The notes below the pieces were generated by a model. It saw nothing but the letters and a program-made list of their open reading frames with translations. It did no database searches and was not told the DNA's origin. A stretch of DNA of 64,000 nucleotides, from the NCBI RefSeq assembly GCF_965229315.1, contig NZ_CBDDJA010000001.1, positions 372,001 through 436,000 of the forward strand. The letters run 5' to 3'. A program made the translations under genes and the position numbers. This stretch comes from Pelomonas sp965229315. Lineage in GTDB: Bacteria; Pseudomonadota; Gammaproteobacteria; Burkholderiales; Burkholderiaceae_C. Below are positions 7,055-14,996 of the stretch, piece after piece (within the stretch, counting starts at the first letter, position 1; the number at the start of each line of letters is the position of its first letter).

Positions 7055-7975
7055 TCAGCCGCCCAGTGCGCGCTGCGCCCCCTGCGCCAACGCCTGGCCG
7101 ATCTGGTCCAGCAGCGCGCCGCGGCCCTGCAGCTGCCATTGGTGCCAATACAGCGCCACCTCGACGCCAATGTCGGGCCTGAGCACGACGAGTTGGCCGG
7201 CGTCGACCCGCGGCCGCACCTGGATCTCCGGCGCAACGCCGACGCCCCAGCCCATGGCGACCGCCCGCACATAAGCCTCGCTGGAAGGCACGAAGCGCTC
7301 ACGCAGCCGCGGTGATCGCACGCCGAAGGCCTGCGACACCCACTGGACCTGGGTGTCGTCCTTGCGGTTGAAGACGAGAAAGGGCGTGTCGGCGAAATTG
7401 CCCGCATGCAGGCCCTGGATGGGGTCGCCCTGCAGGTGCTCGACCATGAAAACGGGGCTGGCGACCGCCACGTAGCGCATGACGCCCAACGGGTGCACGC
7501 GGCAGCCCTGCAGCGCCTCGGCGACCGTCGACACACAGCCCAGCACCGCGCCCTGGCGCAGGCTGTCGTGCGTGAAGTCCTGGTCGTCGACGACCAGCTC
7601 CAGCCCGTAGCCCTCGCGCAGGCCTTGTTGCACGACGCCGTCCAGCGCCGGCAGCACCCAGGTCGCCAGGCTGTCGGCATTGACGGCAATGGCCAGTCGC
7701 GACTGCGGCGCGACACGCTCGCCGAGCTCCCGCGCGACGTCCACCCGAAGCGCCTGCAACTGGCGTGCAAAGCGCAGCAACACCTTGCCCGCCTCCGTCA
7801 GGCGCAGTGGCCGCGAGCGCACGACCAACGGCTGACCGACCTGCGCCTCCAGCGCCCGCAGCCGCTGCGACACGGCGCTCTGCGTGATCGCCAGCCGCTG
7901 CGCGGCTCGCTCGAAGCCCTGCTCGTCGGCCAGAGCGGCGAGACAGTCCAGCGCGGCGGGATCGAACTCGTTCAT
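7055..7975 (-). CDS. argP: LysR-type regulator ArgP
   Basis: 306 residues. The N-terminal winged helix (residues ~4-62) has the pattern FERAAQRLAITQSAVSQRLRALE typical of ArgP/IciA, and the rest is the LysR substrate-binding domain. In enterobacteria ArgP activates the arginine/lysine exporter gene argO in response to arginine and represses it with lysine. Here the divergent neighbour is a LysE-type exporter, which supports the same pairing. The 73-base intergenic region contains an inverted repeat GAATGA-7-TCATTC that could be its operator. Length is typical for the family and there are no missing segments. Confidence 0.9.
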   Translation of the reverse strand: MNEFDPAALDCLAALADEQGFERAAQRLAITQSAVSQRLRALEAQVGQPLVVRSRPLRLTEAGKVLLRFARQLQALRVDVARELGERVAPQSRLAIAVNADSLATWVLPALDGVVQQGLREGYGLELVVDDQDFTHDSLRQGAVLGCVSTVAEALQGCRVHPLGVMRYVAVASPVFMVEHLQGDPIQGLHAGNFADTPFLVFNRKDDTQVQWVSQAFGVRSPRLRERFVPSSEAYVRAVAMGWGVGVAPEIQVRPRVDAGQLVVLRPDIGVEVALYWHQWQLQGRGALLDQIGQALAQGAQRALGG

Positions 7976-8004
7976 AAGACTCGCTAATGTAGGGCGAATA
8001 ATAT

Positions 8005-8023
8005 GAATGACGCTTCTTCATTC
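8005..8023. promoter_or_regulatory. Candidate ArgP operator between argP and argO
   Basis: A perfect inverted repeat GAATGA (8005-8010) and TCATTC (8018-8023) separated by 7 bases sits in an AT-rich patch between the divergent argP and exporter genes. LysR-type regulators bind interrupted dyads of this kind in such regions. The dyad supports placing the exporter start downstream at 8049 rather than at the ATG at 8007, which would put the dyad inside the coding region. Confidence 0.5.
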
Positions 8024-8048
8024 ACGGGCGGCTGCCGAGAATCCGCCG

Positions 8049-8687
8049 ATGCCCGCTGCCGATCTGGCCCACCCTGCCGCGCCCGCCGTTTTTGCGCAGG
8101 GCTGGGCCATGGGCGCCGGCCTCATCCTGGCCATCGGCGCACAGAACGCACTCGTGCTGCGCCAGGGCCTCAGGCGTGAACACGTGCCCGCGGTCGTCGC
8201 CTTCTGCACGGTGTCCGACTGGCTGCTGATCCTGTTGGGCGTGTTCGGCCTCGGTGCGTTGATCCAGCACCAGCCCGGGCTGCTGGAGGTGTTCCGCTTC
8301 GGCGGCGCCGCCTTCCTGCTGGGCTACGCCGCAATGGCCGCCAAGCGTGCCTGGCACCCCACCGGGGCACTCGATGGTGCCGGCATCCCCGCCAGCCTGG
8401 GCGCGACGCTGTCGGCCGCCTTCGCCTTCACCTACCTGAACCCACACGTCTACCTCGACACCGTCGTGCTGCTGGGCGGCCTGGGCGCGCGCCACCCGGC
8501 CGACCTGCGCGCCGCGTTCGCGGCCGGCGCGGGTCTTGCATCGGCGATGTGGTTCAGCCTGCTGGGCTTCGGCGCCGCGGCGGCAGCGCCGAAGCTGCAA
8601 AGCCCCCGCACCTGGCGGATCATCGATGCGCTCGTCGCGGCGCTGATGGCCGGCCTGGGTCTGCAACTCCTCCTCCAACCGCTCTAA
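8049..8687 (+). CDS. argO: LysE/ArgO-family amino acid exporter
   Basis: 212 residues from the ATG at 8049; an earlier in-frame ATG at 8007 would overlap the putative operator. The protein has about six membrane segments and begins with the LysE-family pattern GWAMGAGLILAIGAQNALVLRQG; a second family motif, FTYLNPHVYLDTVVLLG, lies near residues 135-151. LysE/ArgO proteins export arginine, lysine or canavanine. The divergent argP gene gives the expected regulator. The dadA gene follows 18 bases after the stop, so both may share a transcript devoted to amino acid disposal. Confidence 0.88.
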   Translation: MPAADLAHPAAPAVFAQGWAMGAGLILAIGAQNALVLRQGLRREHVPAVVAFCTVSDWLLILLGVFGLGALIQHQPGLLEVFRFGGAAFLLGYAAMAAKRAWHPTGALDGAGIPASLGATLSAAFAFTYLNPHVYLDTVVLLGGLGARHPADLRAAFAAGAGLASAMWFSLLGFGAAAAAPKLQSPRTWRIIDALVAALMAGLGLQLLLQPL

Positions 8688-8705
8688 CCACCCCAAGGAA
8701 CCGCC

Positions 8706-9986
8706 ATGAAGATCGTCGTTCTCGGCGCCGGCATCATCGGCATCGCCACCGCCTGGTACCTGCTCGACGAGGGGCACGAGGTCATCGTCGTGGACCGCCA
8801 GAAAGATGCTGCGCTGGAGACCAGCTTCGCCAACGGCGCGCAGATTTCGGTCAGCTTCTGCGAGCCCTGGGCCAATGCCGGGGCGCCGTTCAAGGTGGCC
8901 AAGTGGCTGCTGCGCGACGACTCGCCGCTGCTGTTCCGCCCGCGGCTGGACCCGAACCAGTGGCGCTGGGGCCTGTCCTTCCTGACGCAATGCACGACCG
9001 CGGCGTTCGAGCGCAACGTCGAGGCGTTGGTGCAGCTGGGCCGCTACTCGCACGAGTCGCTGAAGGAACTGGTCACGCACACCGGCATCGAGTACGACCG
9101 GCTGGAGCGCGGCATCCTGCATTTCTTCTCCAGCCAGGCCGATTTCGACAACGGCGCGGCGGGTGCGGAGATCATGCGCCACCACGGCGTGGACCGCCGC
9201 GTGCTGAACCGCGAGGAGGTGCTCAAGGTCGAGCCTGCGCTGGCCACGTTCGGCAGCCGCATCTTCGGCGGCACCTTCACGCCCAGCGACGAGAGCGGAG
9301 ACGCGCGCGTCTTCACGCAGAAGCTCGCGGCGCGATGCGCGGAGCGCGGCGCGCAGTTCCTGTACGAGCACGACATCCTGGGCTTGCAGAAGAGCGGCGA
9401 CGGCATCGAGGCCGTGCAGGTCGCCGACATGCGCAGCGGCGAGCGCAAGATGCTCAAGGCCGACGCCTTCGTGGCCGCAATGGGCTCTTACACGCCGGCC
9501 CTGGTGCGGCCGCTCGGCGAGTTCCTGAACATCTATCCCGCCAAGGGCTATTCGGCCACGCTGCGGCTGAAGAAGCCCGAGGCCGCCAGCGTCGTCAGCC
9601 TGCTGGACGACACGCGCAAGATCGCGATCTCGCGCCTGGGCGACCACATCCGCATTGCCGGCACGGCGGAGCTGTCGGGCTTCGACCTGAACCTGGACTC
9701 GCCGACGGCGCGGGTGCGCTGCGCGGCGCTGGTGAAGCGCTACGAGGAGCTGTTCCCCGGCGTGGCCGACACCCGCGAGCCCAACTACTGGGCCGGCCTG
9801 CGTCCCAGCACGCCCAACAACGTCCCCTACATCGGCCGCAGCACGCGGGCGCGCAACCTTTGGGTCAACGCCGGTCACGGCACGCTGGGTTGGACGCACG
9901 GCGCCGGCTCGGGCCGCGCCATGGCCGAGCTCATCGCCGGCCGGCGCCCGGACATGGCGTTCGGCTTCTACGGCGCCAGCGCCTGA
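8706..9986 (+). CDS. dadA: D-amino acid dehydrogenase small subunit
   Basis: 426 residues. The N-terminal dinucleotide-binding GAGIIGIATAWYL motif (residues 7-19) and the ETSFANGAQISVSFCEPWA segment match DadA, a membrane-associated flavoprotein that oxidises D-amino acids (chiefly D-alanine) to the 2-oxo acid with electrons passed to quinone. The C-terminal segment WVNAGHGTLGWTHGAGSG is the expected second FAD-contact region. AAGGA 7 bases before the ATG is a fair Shine-Dalgarno. There is no alanine racemase gene (dadX) next to it; instead it follows the exporter gene. Length is normal for the family. Confidence 0.93.
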   Translation: MKIVVLGAGIIGIATAWYLLDEGHEVIVVDRQKDAALETSFANGAQISVSFCEPWANAGAPFKVAKWLLRDDSPLLFRPRLDPNQWRWGLSFLTQCTTAAFERNVEALVQLGRYSHESLKELVTHTGIEYDRLERGILHFFSSQADFDNGAAGAEIMRHHGVDRRVLNREEVLKVEPALATFGSRIFGGTFTPSDESGDARVFTQKLAARCAERGAQFLYEHDILGLQKSGDGIEAVQVADMRSGERKMLKADAFVAAMGSYTPALVRPLGEFLNIYPAKGYSATLRLKKPEAASVVSLLDDTRKIAISRLGDHIRIAGTAELSGFDLNLDSPTARVRCAALVKRYEELFPGVADTREPNYWAGLRPSTPNNVPYIGRSTRARNLWVNAGHGTLGWTHGAGSGRAMAELIAGRRPDMAFGFYGASA

Positions 9987-12773
9987 TCAGAGCGTCTTCA
10001 GCAGCGCCTGCACCTGGGCCTGCTGCGGGAACTTGTTCCCGAGCTTGGCCAGGTTCTCCAGCTCGGTCTTGCCACCGGTCTTGTCACCCGACTGGATGAG
10101 GATCTGCGCGAGGTTGAGGCGGTAGGCCGCCTGCTCGGGCTGGTCGCTGACGAGTTGCCGCTGCAGGCTGAGCGCCTTGTCGAACGCCTTCTCATTGGCC
10201 AGCACGGTCGAATAGGTGTCTCGCAGCGCCGCGTAGTCGGGACTGATCTTCAGGCCGCGCTCGGCCAGCTCGCGCGCCCCCGGCTTGCCGGTCCGGCTGC
10301 GCAGCCAGGCGACGTTGTTGATGACCGCCACCGCGTCGGGACTGCGCTTGAGCAGCGCTTCGTAGCGGCTCAGGGCCGGCTCCAGTTCGCCCCGGGCCAG
10401 CAACACGTCCGCCGTCGCCGCGGCGAAGGGTACGTCCTGCGGGTGGGCTGCCAGCCACTGCGCCTCGAAAGCGAGCGCCTCGTCGCGCTTCTTCGCGGCC
10501 AGCAGCATCGCGAACAGGCGCGGCGGCGCGTCGCCCGGGTCGCGCAGCGCCACAGCCTTGCGCAGGGCCACGATGGCCACGTCGAGGTGCTGGCGGCTGG
10601 CCTCCACGTCGGCCTCGGCGACCAGCGCATAGGCTTCCTGCGGGTTCGTCTTCTGGCGCTCACGCAGCGCGGCCAGCGCCTCGTCGGTGCGGCCCTGGTG
10701 GATGGCCAGCTGGATCAGCAGGCGCTGCGCCGCGACCGACGCCGGCTCGGCCTGCAGCGCGCGCTTGACCTCGCGCTCGGCACCGGTGAAGTCCTTGTCC
10801 ACGAAGCGCAGCTGGGCCAGGCCCAGCCAGCCCTGCGCACGCGCCGGCGCCAGCACGGTGAGCTGCGTGTAGGTCTTGGCGGACTGGGCCTTGTCGCCCG
10901 CGAGCAGCTGCGTGCGCGCCAGGCGCTCCAGCAGGTCGGGGTTCTGCGGCAGCGCGGCCGAGGCCTCCTGCGCGGCCTGCGCCGCCTTCGCTGCGTCGCC
11001 CAGGCGCAGGTGCTGGTCGATCAGCGCCAGCCTCAGCTCCGCCTCGGTCGGCTCCTCCCGCACGCCGGCGGCGAGCACCTCGGTGACACGCTCGGGCGCG
11101 GCGCGGGTCTGCGCGAGCAGGTCGGCCAGCGCCAGGCGGGCCTGCGGCGAACGCGGCTGCGCCGTGATGAAGCCTTCCAGCCGTTTCACGGCGGCCTCGG
11201 TGCGGCCGCCCTGCACATCCAGGGCCACCAGGCCCAATGCCGCCGGCAGATAGCTCGGATCAGTCTTCAGGGACGCCTCGAAGGCGGCCTGGGCGCCGGC
11301 CGCGTCCTTGCGCACCAGCAGCACACGCCCGCGCAGCGACTCGGGCACGGGGCTGCCCTTCATCTTGGGCGCGAGCTTGTCGATCGCTGCCAGCGCGGCG
11401 GGCAGGTCGCCACGGCGCGTCAGCGCGTTGATCACGAGCAGGTCGTAGTTGCTGCCGGCGTCCTTGGCCGCGATGTCGCGCAACTGGGCCAGCGCGGCAT
11501 CGGCCTTGGCGCGGGTCGGGCCGACCGTCGCCATGCCGTCCCGCGCAATGGCCGTCAACGCCAGTGCGGCGCCGGTCTTGGGGTCCTCGGGGTTCAGCCT
11601 GGAGGCCGCGGCGAACGCCTGGTCCGCGGCGTCGAAGTTGCCCTGCATGAGCTGCGCCTTGCCGGCCAGCAGCAGCGTGTCGACATCCGCCTTCCCGCTG
11701 TCCAGCACGGGGCGCAGCGTTTCCAATGCCTTGGCCGGCGCGCGGCGCTGCAGCTGCAGGCCGGCGAACTGGCGGCGCAGCCCGAGGTCGTCCGGCGCCA
11801 GCTTGAGCGCCTGGTTCATCAGGTTCTCGGCATCGGCCAGCTCGCCGAGCTGCTGGTGGGCGCCGGCTGCCAGCCGCAGCAGCGGCAGGTAGTTGGGCAG
11901 CAGCTTGAGCAGCGGCAGCGCCAGTTCGCGCGTCTTGGCGGCATCGCCCTGGGCCAGTGCCAGCTGGGCCTGCAGGAAGCGGCCCTGCGGCTTCCTGGCC
12001 AGCCCCGGCGGCATGTCGCCCACGAGCTTGGCTGCGGCGTCGATCTGCTGGCGGCCGAAGGCCAGGCGCACGAGCAGCGCGCGGGCGTCGTAATTGGCGG
12101 GCTCCAACGCCAGCACGCTGGTCAACAGCGGCTCGGCCTCGTCCACCTTGCCGCGCGACAGCAGCACCTCGCCCTTGAGCATCAGCGCCTTGGCAGACTT
12201 GGGATGGCTGAGCAGCAACTCGTCCAGCGCGGCCAGCGCCTCGTCGGCGAAGCCGCCGGCCAGCTTGGTCCGCGCGCTGACGACAACGGCGGCCTCGTCG
12301 TTGGGCATCATCTGCAGCGCACGCACGGCCGACGCCTTGGCCTCGACCAGGTTGCCCTGGGCCAGATAGGCCATCGCCAGATGCTGCTGCAGCACGGAGG
12401 TTGCCTTGGGATCGGCCAAGCTCTGGTCGGCGAATTCGCTGATGAGCTTGCGCGACTGGCCCGAACTCAGCAGCACCTGCGCCAGCAGCGGGGCCAGCTC
12501 GTCGCGTGGCGCGCCCAGCTCCCACGCACGGCGCAGTTCGATCTCGGCGCCGGCCAGGTCGCCCCCCTCCAGCAGCGCCTTGCCGAGCTGGTAGCGGCCC
12601 ACGGCGTTGTCGGGGTTCTTCTGGAGCAGGTTCTTCAGCTCGATGACGGCACCCGCCGCATCCTTTTGATCCATCCGCTGCTGGGCGGCGGCGAGCAGCT
12701 CCTGCTCGGAACGCTGGCCGCAGGCAGCCAGCGCGGCCAGCAGGATCAGGGCGAAAGCGGGGCGCGATTTCAT
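9987..12773 (-). CDS. prsT: XrtA/PEP-CTERM system TPR lipoprotein PrsT
   Basis: 928 residues. A lipoprotein signal ends at Cys18 (LLAALAAC), predicting anchoring to the cell envelope. The rest is built of roughly twenty tetratricopeptide-like repeats (for example GRYQLGKALLEGGDLAGAEIE). Length, lipobox and repeat layout match PrsT, a TPR protein normally encoded with exopolysaccharide genes and exosortase A (XrtA) in the PEP-CTERM sorting system. No exosortase, prsK/prsR or polysaccharide gene is visible here, so this is an isolated copy. It converges on dadA (adjacent stop codons) and diverges from an Hsp70-family gene across a palindromic promoter region. A general envelope scaffold role remains possible. 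Confidence 0.85.
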   Translation of the reverse strand: MKSRPAFALILLAALAACGQRSEQELLAAAQQRMDQKDAAGAVIELKNLLQKNPDNAVGRYQLGKALLEGGDLAGAEIELRRAWELGAPRDELAPLLAQVLLSSGQSRKLISEFADQSLADPKATSVLQQHLAMAYLAQGNLVEAKASAVRALQMMPNDEAAVVVSARTKLAGGFADEALAALDELLLSHPKSAKALMLKGEVLLSRGKVDEAEPLLTSVLALEPANYDARALLVRLAFGRQQIDAAAKLVGDMPPGLARKPQGRFLQAQLALAQGDAAKTRELALPLLKLLPNYLPLLRLAAGAHQQLGELADAENLMNQALKLAPDDLGLRRQFAGLQLQRRAPAKALETLRPVLDSGKADVDTLLLAGKAQLMQGNFDAADQAFAAASRLNPEDPKTGAALALTAIARDGMATVGPTRAKADAALAQLRDIAAKDAGSNYDLLVINALTRRGDLPAALAAIDKLAPKMKGSPVPESLRGRVLLVRKDAAGAQAAFEASLKTDPSYLPAALGLVALDVQGGRTEAAVKRLEGFITAQPRSPQARLALADLLAQTRAAPERVTEVLAAGVREEPTEAELRLALIDQHLRLGDAAKAAQAAQEASAALPQNPDLLERLARTQLLAGDKAQSAKTYTQLTVLAPARAQGWLGLAQLRFVDKDFTGAEREVKRALQAEPASVAAQRLLIQLAIHQGRTDEALAALRERQKTNPQEAYALVAEADVEASRQHLDVAIVALRKAVALRDPGDAPPRLFAMLLAAKKRDEALAFEAQWLAAHPQDVPFAAATADVLLARGELEPALSRYEALLKRSPDAVAVINNVAWLRSRTGKPGARELAERGLKISPDYAALRDTYSTVLANEKAFDKALSLQRQLVSDQPEQAAYRLNLAQILIQSGDKTGGKTELENLAKLGNKFPQQAQVQALLKTL

Positions 12774-12782
12774 GCAGTCTCC

Positions 12783-12817
12783 TTGTCGGCGCGGATTGTG
12801 TTCCTAGAATCCGCGCC
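12783..12817 (+). promoter_or_regulatory. Promoter for the Hsp70-family gene overlapped by a 10-bp palindrome
   Basis: A -35-like TTGTCG (12783-12788) and a -10-like TAGAAT (12805-12810) are 16 bases apart on the + strand. Arms GGCGCGGATT (12788-12797) and AATCCGCGCC (12808-12817) form a perfect 10-bp inverted repeat with a 10-base centre, covering the spacer and the -10. The repeat ends 15 bases from where the prsT message would reach its ATG (12773) on the other strand, so one DNA-binding protein could control both genes. Confidence 0.5.
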
Positions 12818-12853
12818 CTTCCTCAGGTCTGGCCCGAGGCCCGGCCCACCGGG

Positions 12854-14170
12854 ATGACACATGACACGAAACGCGCGATGAATGCCTCCCCCACCTTCTG
12901 TGCCATCGACTTTGGCACCTCGAATTCGGCAGTCGCCGTGCCCGACGGCGACCTCATGCCACTGATCGAGCTGGAACCCGGCCAGCGCACGATGCCGACG
13001 GCCGTCTTCTATTTCTCCGAGGGCGCGCACGACGCCGACGGCCCGCCGCGCGCCTTCGGCCGTGCCGCCGTGGCGGCCTACGTCGAAGGGCACGACGGCC
13101 GGCTGATGCGCTCGATGAAGAGCATCCTGGGCTCCAGCCTCATCGAGCAGACCACCGACGTGGGCGGCGGCCGCGGCGCCAAATATGCCGACATCGTGGC
13201 CGGCTACCTGAAGCGGCTGCGTCGCCTGGCTGGCGAACCCGAGCGCGTGGTGCTGGGGCGGCCGGTGTTCTTCGTCGACGGCGAGCCCGAGCGCGACGCG
13301 GCCGCGCAGGCGCAGCTGGAGGCCTGCGCCCGCGCTGTCGGCTTCACCGACGTGCAATTCCAGTACGAACCCATCGCTGCGGCGTTCGACTTCGAGCAGC
13401 AGGCCATCCGCGAGGGCAAGGGCGAGCAGATCGTGCTGGTGGCCGACATCGGCGGCGGCACCAGCGACTTCTCCGTCGTGCGCGTGGGCCCCGAGCGCGT
13501 GACGCGGCTGGCCCGCCGCGATGACATCCTGGCCAGCCACGGCGTGCACATCGCCGGCACCGATTTCGACCGCCACATCGAGCTGGCCGGCCTGCTGCAG
13601 GCGTTCGGCTACCGGTCAACCGGCCCCGCGAAACCCGGCCAACCGGGCCGCGAGCTGCCCAGCGGCATCTACTTCGACCTGGCGACCTGGCACCTGATCA
13701 ACACCTGCTACGCGCCGCTGCGCGTGGCCGAGTGGCGCGGCATGAAAAGCTGGTTCAGCGACCTGCGCCAGCACGCGCGGCTGATGACGGTGCTGGAGGA
13801 AGGCCTGGGCCACGAGCTGGCTGCGCGCGCCGAGGGCGCCAAGATCGCCGTCTCCGGCGGCGCCGACACGACGGTGGACCTGAGCCTGGTCGAGCCCGGC
13901 CTGGTGCTGCCGCTGAGCGAGAAGACCGCGGTGGACGCGCTGCGTGCCGACCTGGACCGCATCATCGCCACGGCGCACGAGACGGTGGCGCAGGCGGGCC
14001 TCACCGCCGGGCAGATCGACGCGCTCTACTTCACCGGCGGCTCCACCGGGCTGCGCCTGCTGGTGGACGGCATGGCGGCCGGCTTCCCGCAGGCCGCGCG
14101 GGTCACCGGCGACCGGTTTGCTTCGGTCGCGACCGGCCTGGGCCTGCACGCCCGCCGGCTGTTTGCCTGA
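12854..14170 (+). CDS. Hsp70-family protein (YegD-like)
   Basis: 438 residues; an alternative in-frame ATG at 12878 gives a protein starting MNASPTFCAIDFGTSNS. The actin-like ATPase motifs are present: phosphate-1 IDFGTSNSAVAV near residues 17-28, phosphate-2 LVADIGGGTSDFSVV near 195-210, and an adenosine-type motif YFTGGSTGLRLL near 395. The length shows that only the nucleotide-binding part exists, with no DnaK substrate-binding domain, as in E. coli YegD. The client and function of this subfamily are unknown. It converges on the UPF0149 gene with a 68-base overlap of the coding ends. Confidence 0.87.
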   Translation: MTHDTKRAMNASPTFCAIDFGTSNSAVAVPDGDLMPLIELEPGQRTMPTAVFYFSEGAHDADGPPRAFGRAAVAAYVEGHDGRLMRSMKSILGSSLIEQTTDVGGGRGAKYADIVAGYLKRLRRLAGEPERVVLGRPVFFVDGEPERDAAAQAQLEACARAVGFTDVQFQYEPIAAAFDFEQQAIREGKGEQIVLVADIGGGTSDFSVVRVGPERVTRLARRDDILASHGVHIAGTDFDRHIELAGLLQAFGYRSTGPAKPGQPGRELPSGIYFDLATWHLINTCYAPLRVAEWRGMKSWFSDLRQHARLMTVLEEGLGHELAARAEGAKIAVSGGADTTVDLSLVEPGLVLPLSEKTAVDALRADLDRIIATAHETVAQAGLTAGQIDALYFTGGSTGLRLLVDGMAAGFPQAARVTGDRFASVATGLGLHARRLFA

Positions 14171-14774
14171 CCGGCGGCGCCTTCTGCGGCCGCGACACGT
14201 CGGCCAGCATCAGCACCGCGCTGACCAGGCCTTCGACGGCGGCCTCCAGGTCGGCCGGCGGCTCCAGCGCCTCGATCTCCTCCAGCAGCGTGTCGGCGTC
14301 CTCCAGGTCGTCCGGGTCCAGGTGCAGGTACAGCGCGGCCAGCGGCTCCAGCATCGGCTCCTCGGGCAGGCGCATCAGCGCCGGGTGGGCGTCCAGCGCG
14401 TGCGCGAAGCCCGCCACCCAGGGCAGCACGGTCTCGCTCGGCGACGCCTCGTCGTCGAGTTCGAAGATCCACGGGTCGAACCACTGCCGGCCGGCGATGG
14501 CGACGTTGAGCTCCTTGTGCCGGCGGCGCAGCAGCGCGATGAGCTCGTCGTTGATCCGCCCCGGGGGCGGCCGGCCCTCGCTGTCCAGCAGCGGCGGCAG
14601 CCAGGCCTCCAGCGGCACCGCGACGGGCTGCAGCAGCACGCCACACAGGTACCCGTCCAGCATGCTCACGTCCAGCGGCTCCAGCGGTGCCGGCAGCGCG
14701 TCCAGCAAGTCCTGCAGGCGCGCCAGATCGGCTTCGGACAGGGCGGAGGCGGTGGCTTGTAACGGAGCGGTCAT
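14103..14774 (-). CDS. UPF0149 (YecA/YgfB) family protein
   Basis: 223 residues from the ATG at 14774; the frame is open much further upstream but the family pattern begins here (LSEADLARLQDLLDAL, then LDVSMLDGYLCGVLL near residues 35-49). The acidic C-terminal helices (LEDADTLLEEIEAL) are typical of the family. The last ~35 residues are basic and Pro-rich and overlap the end of the converging Hsp70-family gene; they replace the C-terminal zinc-binding SEC-C motif of some YecA proteins. YgfB-type proteins have been tied to regulation of peptidoglycan recycling and ampD in Pseudomonas, but no role can be inferred here. Confidence 0.85.
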   Translation of the reverse strand: MTAPLQATASALSEADLARLQDLLDALPAPLEPLDVSMLDGYLCGVLLQPVAVPLEAWLPPLLDSEGRPPPGRINDELIALLRRRHKELNVAIAGRQWFDPWIFELDDEASPSETVLPWVAGFAHALDAHPALMRLPEEPMLEPLAALYLHLDPDDLEDADTLLEEIEALEPPADLEAAVEGLVSAVLMLADVSRPQKAPPVRQTAGGRAGPGRSRPKQTGRR

Positions 14775-14833
14775 GGGCCGATTATCGGCAGGGTGCGGGT
14801 GAATATTGCCTGCCCCGGAAGCGGCCGGCACCC

Positions 14834-14908
14834 TAAAGTTCAGCTTCCCAACGACGCCCTCACCTGAGGGCTTCACGACCCGGCAGTCCATTGGCCGGGT
14901 CTTTTTTT
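14834..14908 (+). terminator. Intrinsic terminator with upstream hairpin in the leader of the MHYT-GGDEF-EAL gene
   Basis: A perfect 8-bp stem GACCCGGC (14877-14884) and GCCGGGTC (14894-14901) is followed directly by seven T residues (14902-14908), a textbook intrinsic terminator reading rightwards. A second hairpin, GCCCTC-ACCT-GAGGGC, occupies 14856-14871. A TAAAGTT (14834-14840) lies upstream and could be part of a promoter. No + strand gene ends here: the preceding + strand gene stops at 14170 and the interval is antisense to the UPF0149 gene. The structure therefore sits either in the leader of the gene starting at 14997, as an attenuator, or at the end of a short RNA. Confidence 0.6.
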
Positions 14909-14996
14909 GCGGGCAAACGTCGTTGCCGTGAAGGCTGCCGCAAGCGCGGCCAGCGGCCGTGCGCGCCGCCCGGGGCAAGCTTGCATACTCGGGTTC

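Noticed and set aside
8022..9899. 625-codon open frame on the minus strand
   Set aside because: Antisense to the exporter and dadA, both well supported; Arg/Gln/Ala-rich composition.
10155..12857. 900-codon open frame on the + strand
   Set aside because: It is antisense to prsT over its whole length, rich in Arg/Gln/His/Leu without domains; a typical GC-rich mirror frame.
14777..14789. GCCGATTATCGGC read as a flagellar sigma-28 -10 box on the minus strand
   Set aside because: The opposite strand contains GCCGATAA, but no TAAA lies 15 bases upstream of it; the palindrome may only be an operator for the UPF0149 gene.
14834..14908. A c-di-GMP riboswitch (GEMM-type) in front of the MHYT-GGDEF-EAL gene
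   Set aside because: At about 75 bases with two simple hairpins it lacks the paired-domain aptamer layout; called only a terminator-like leader.
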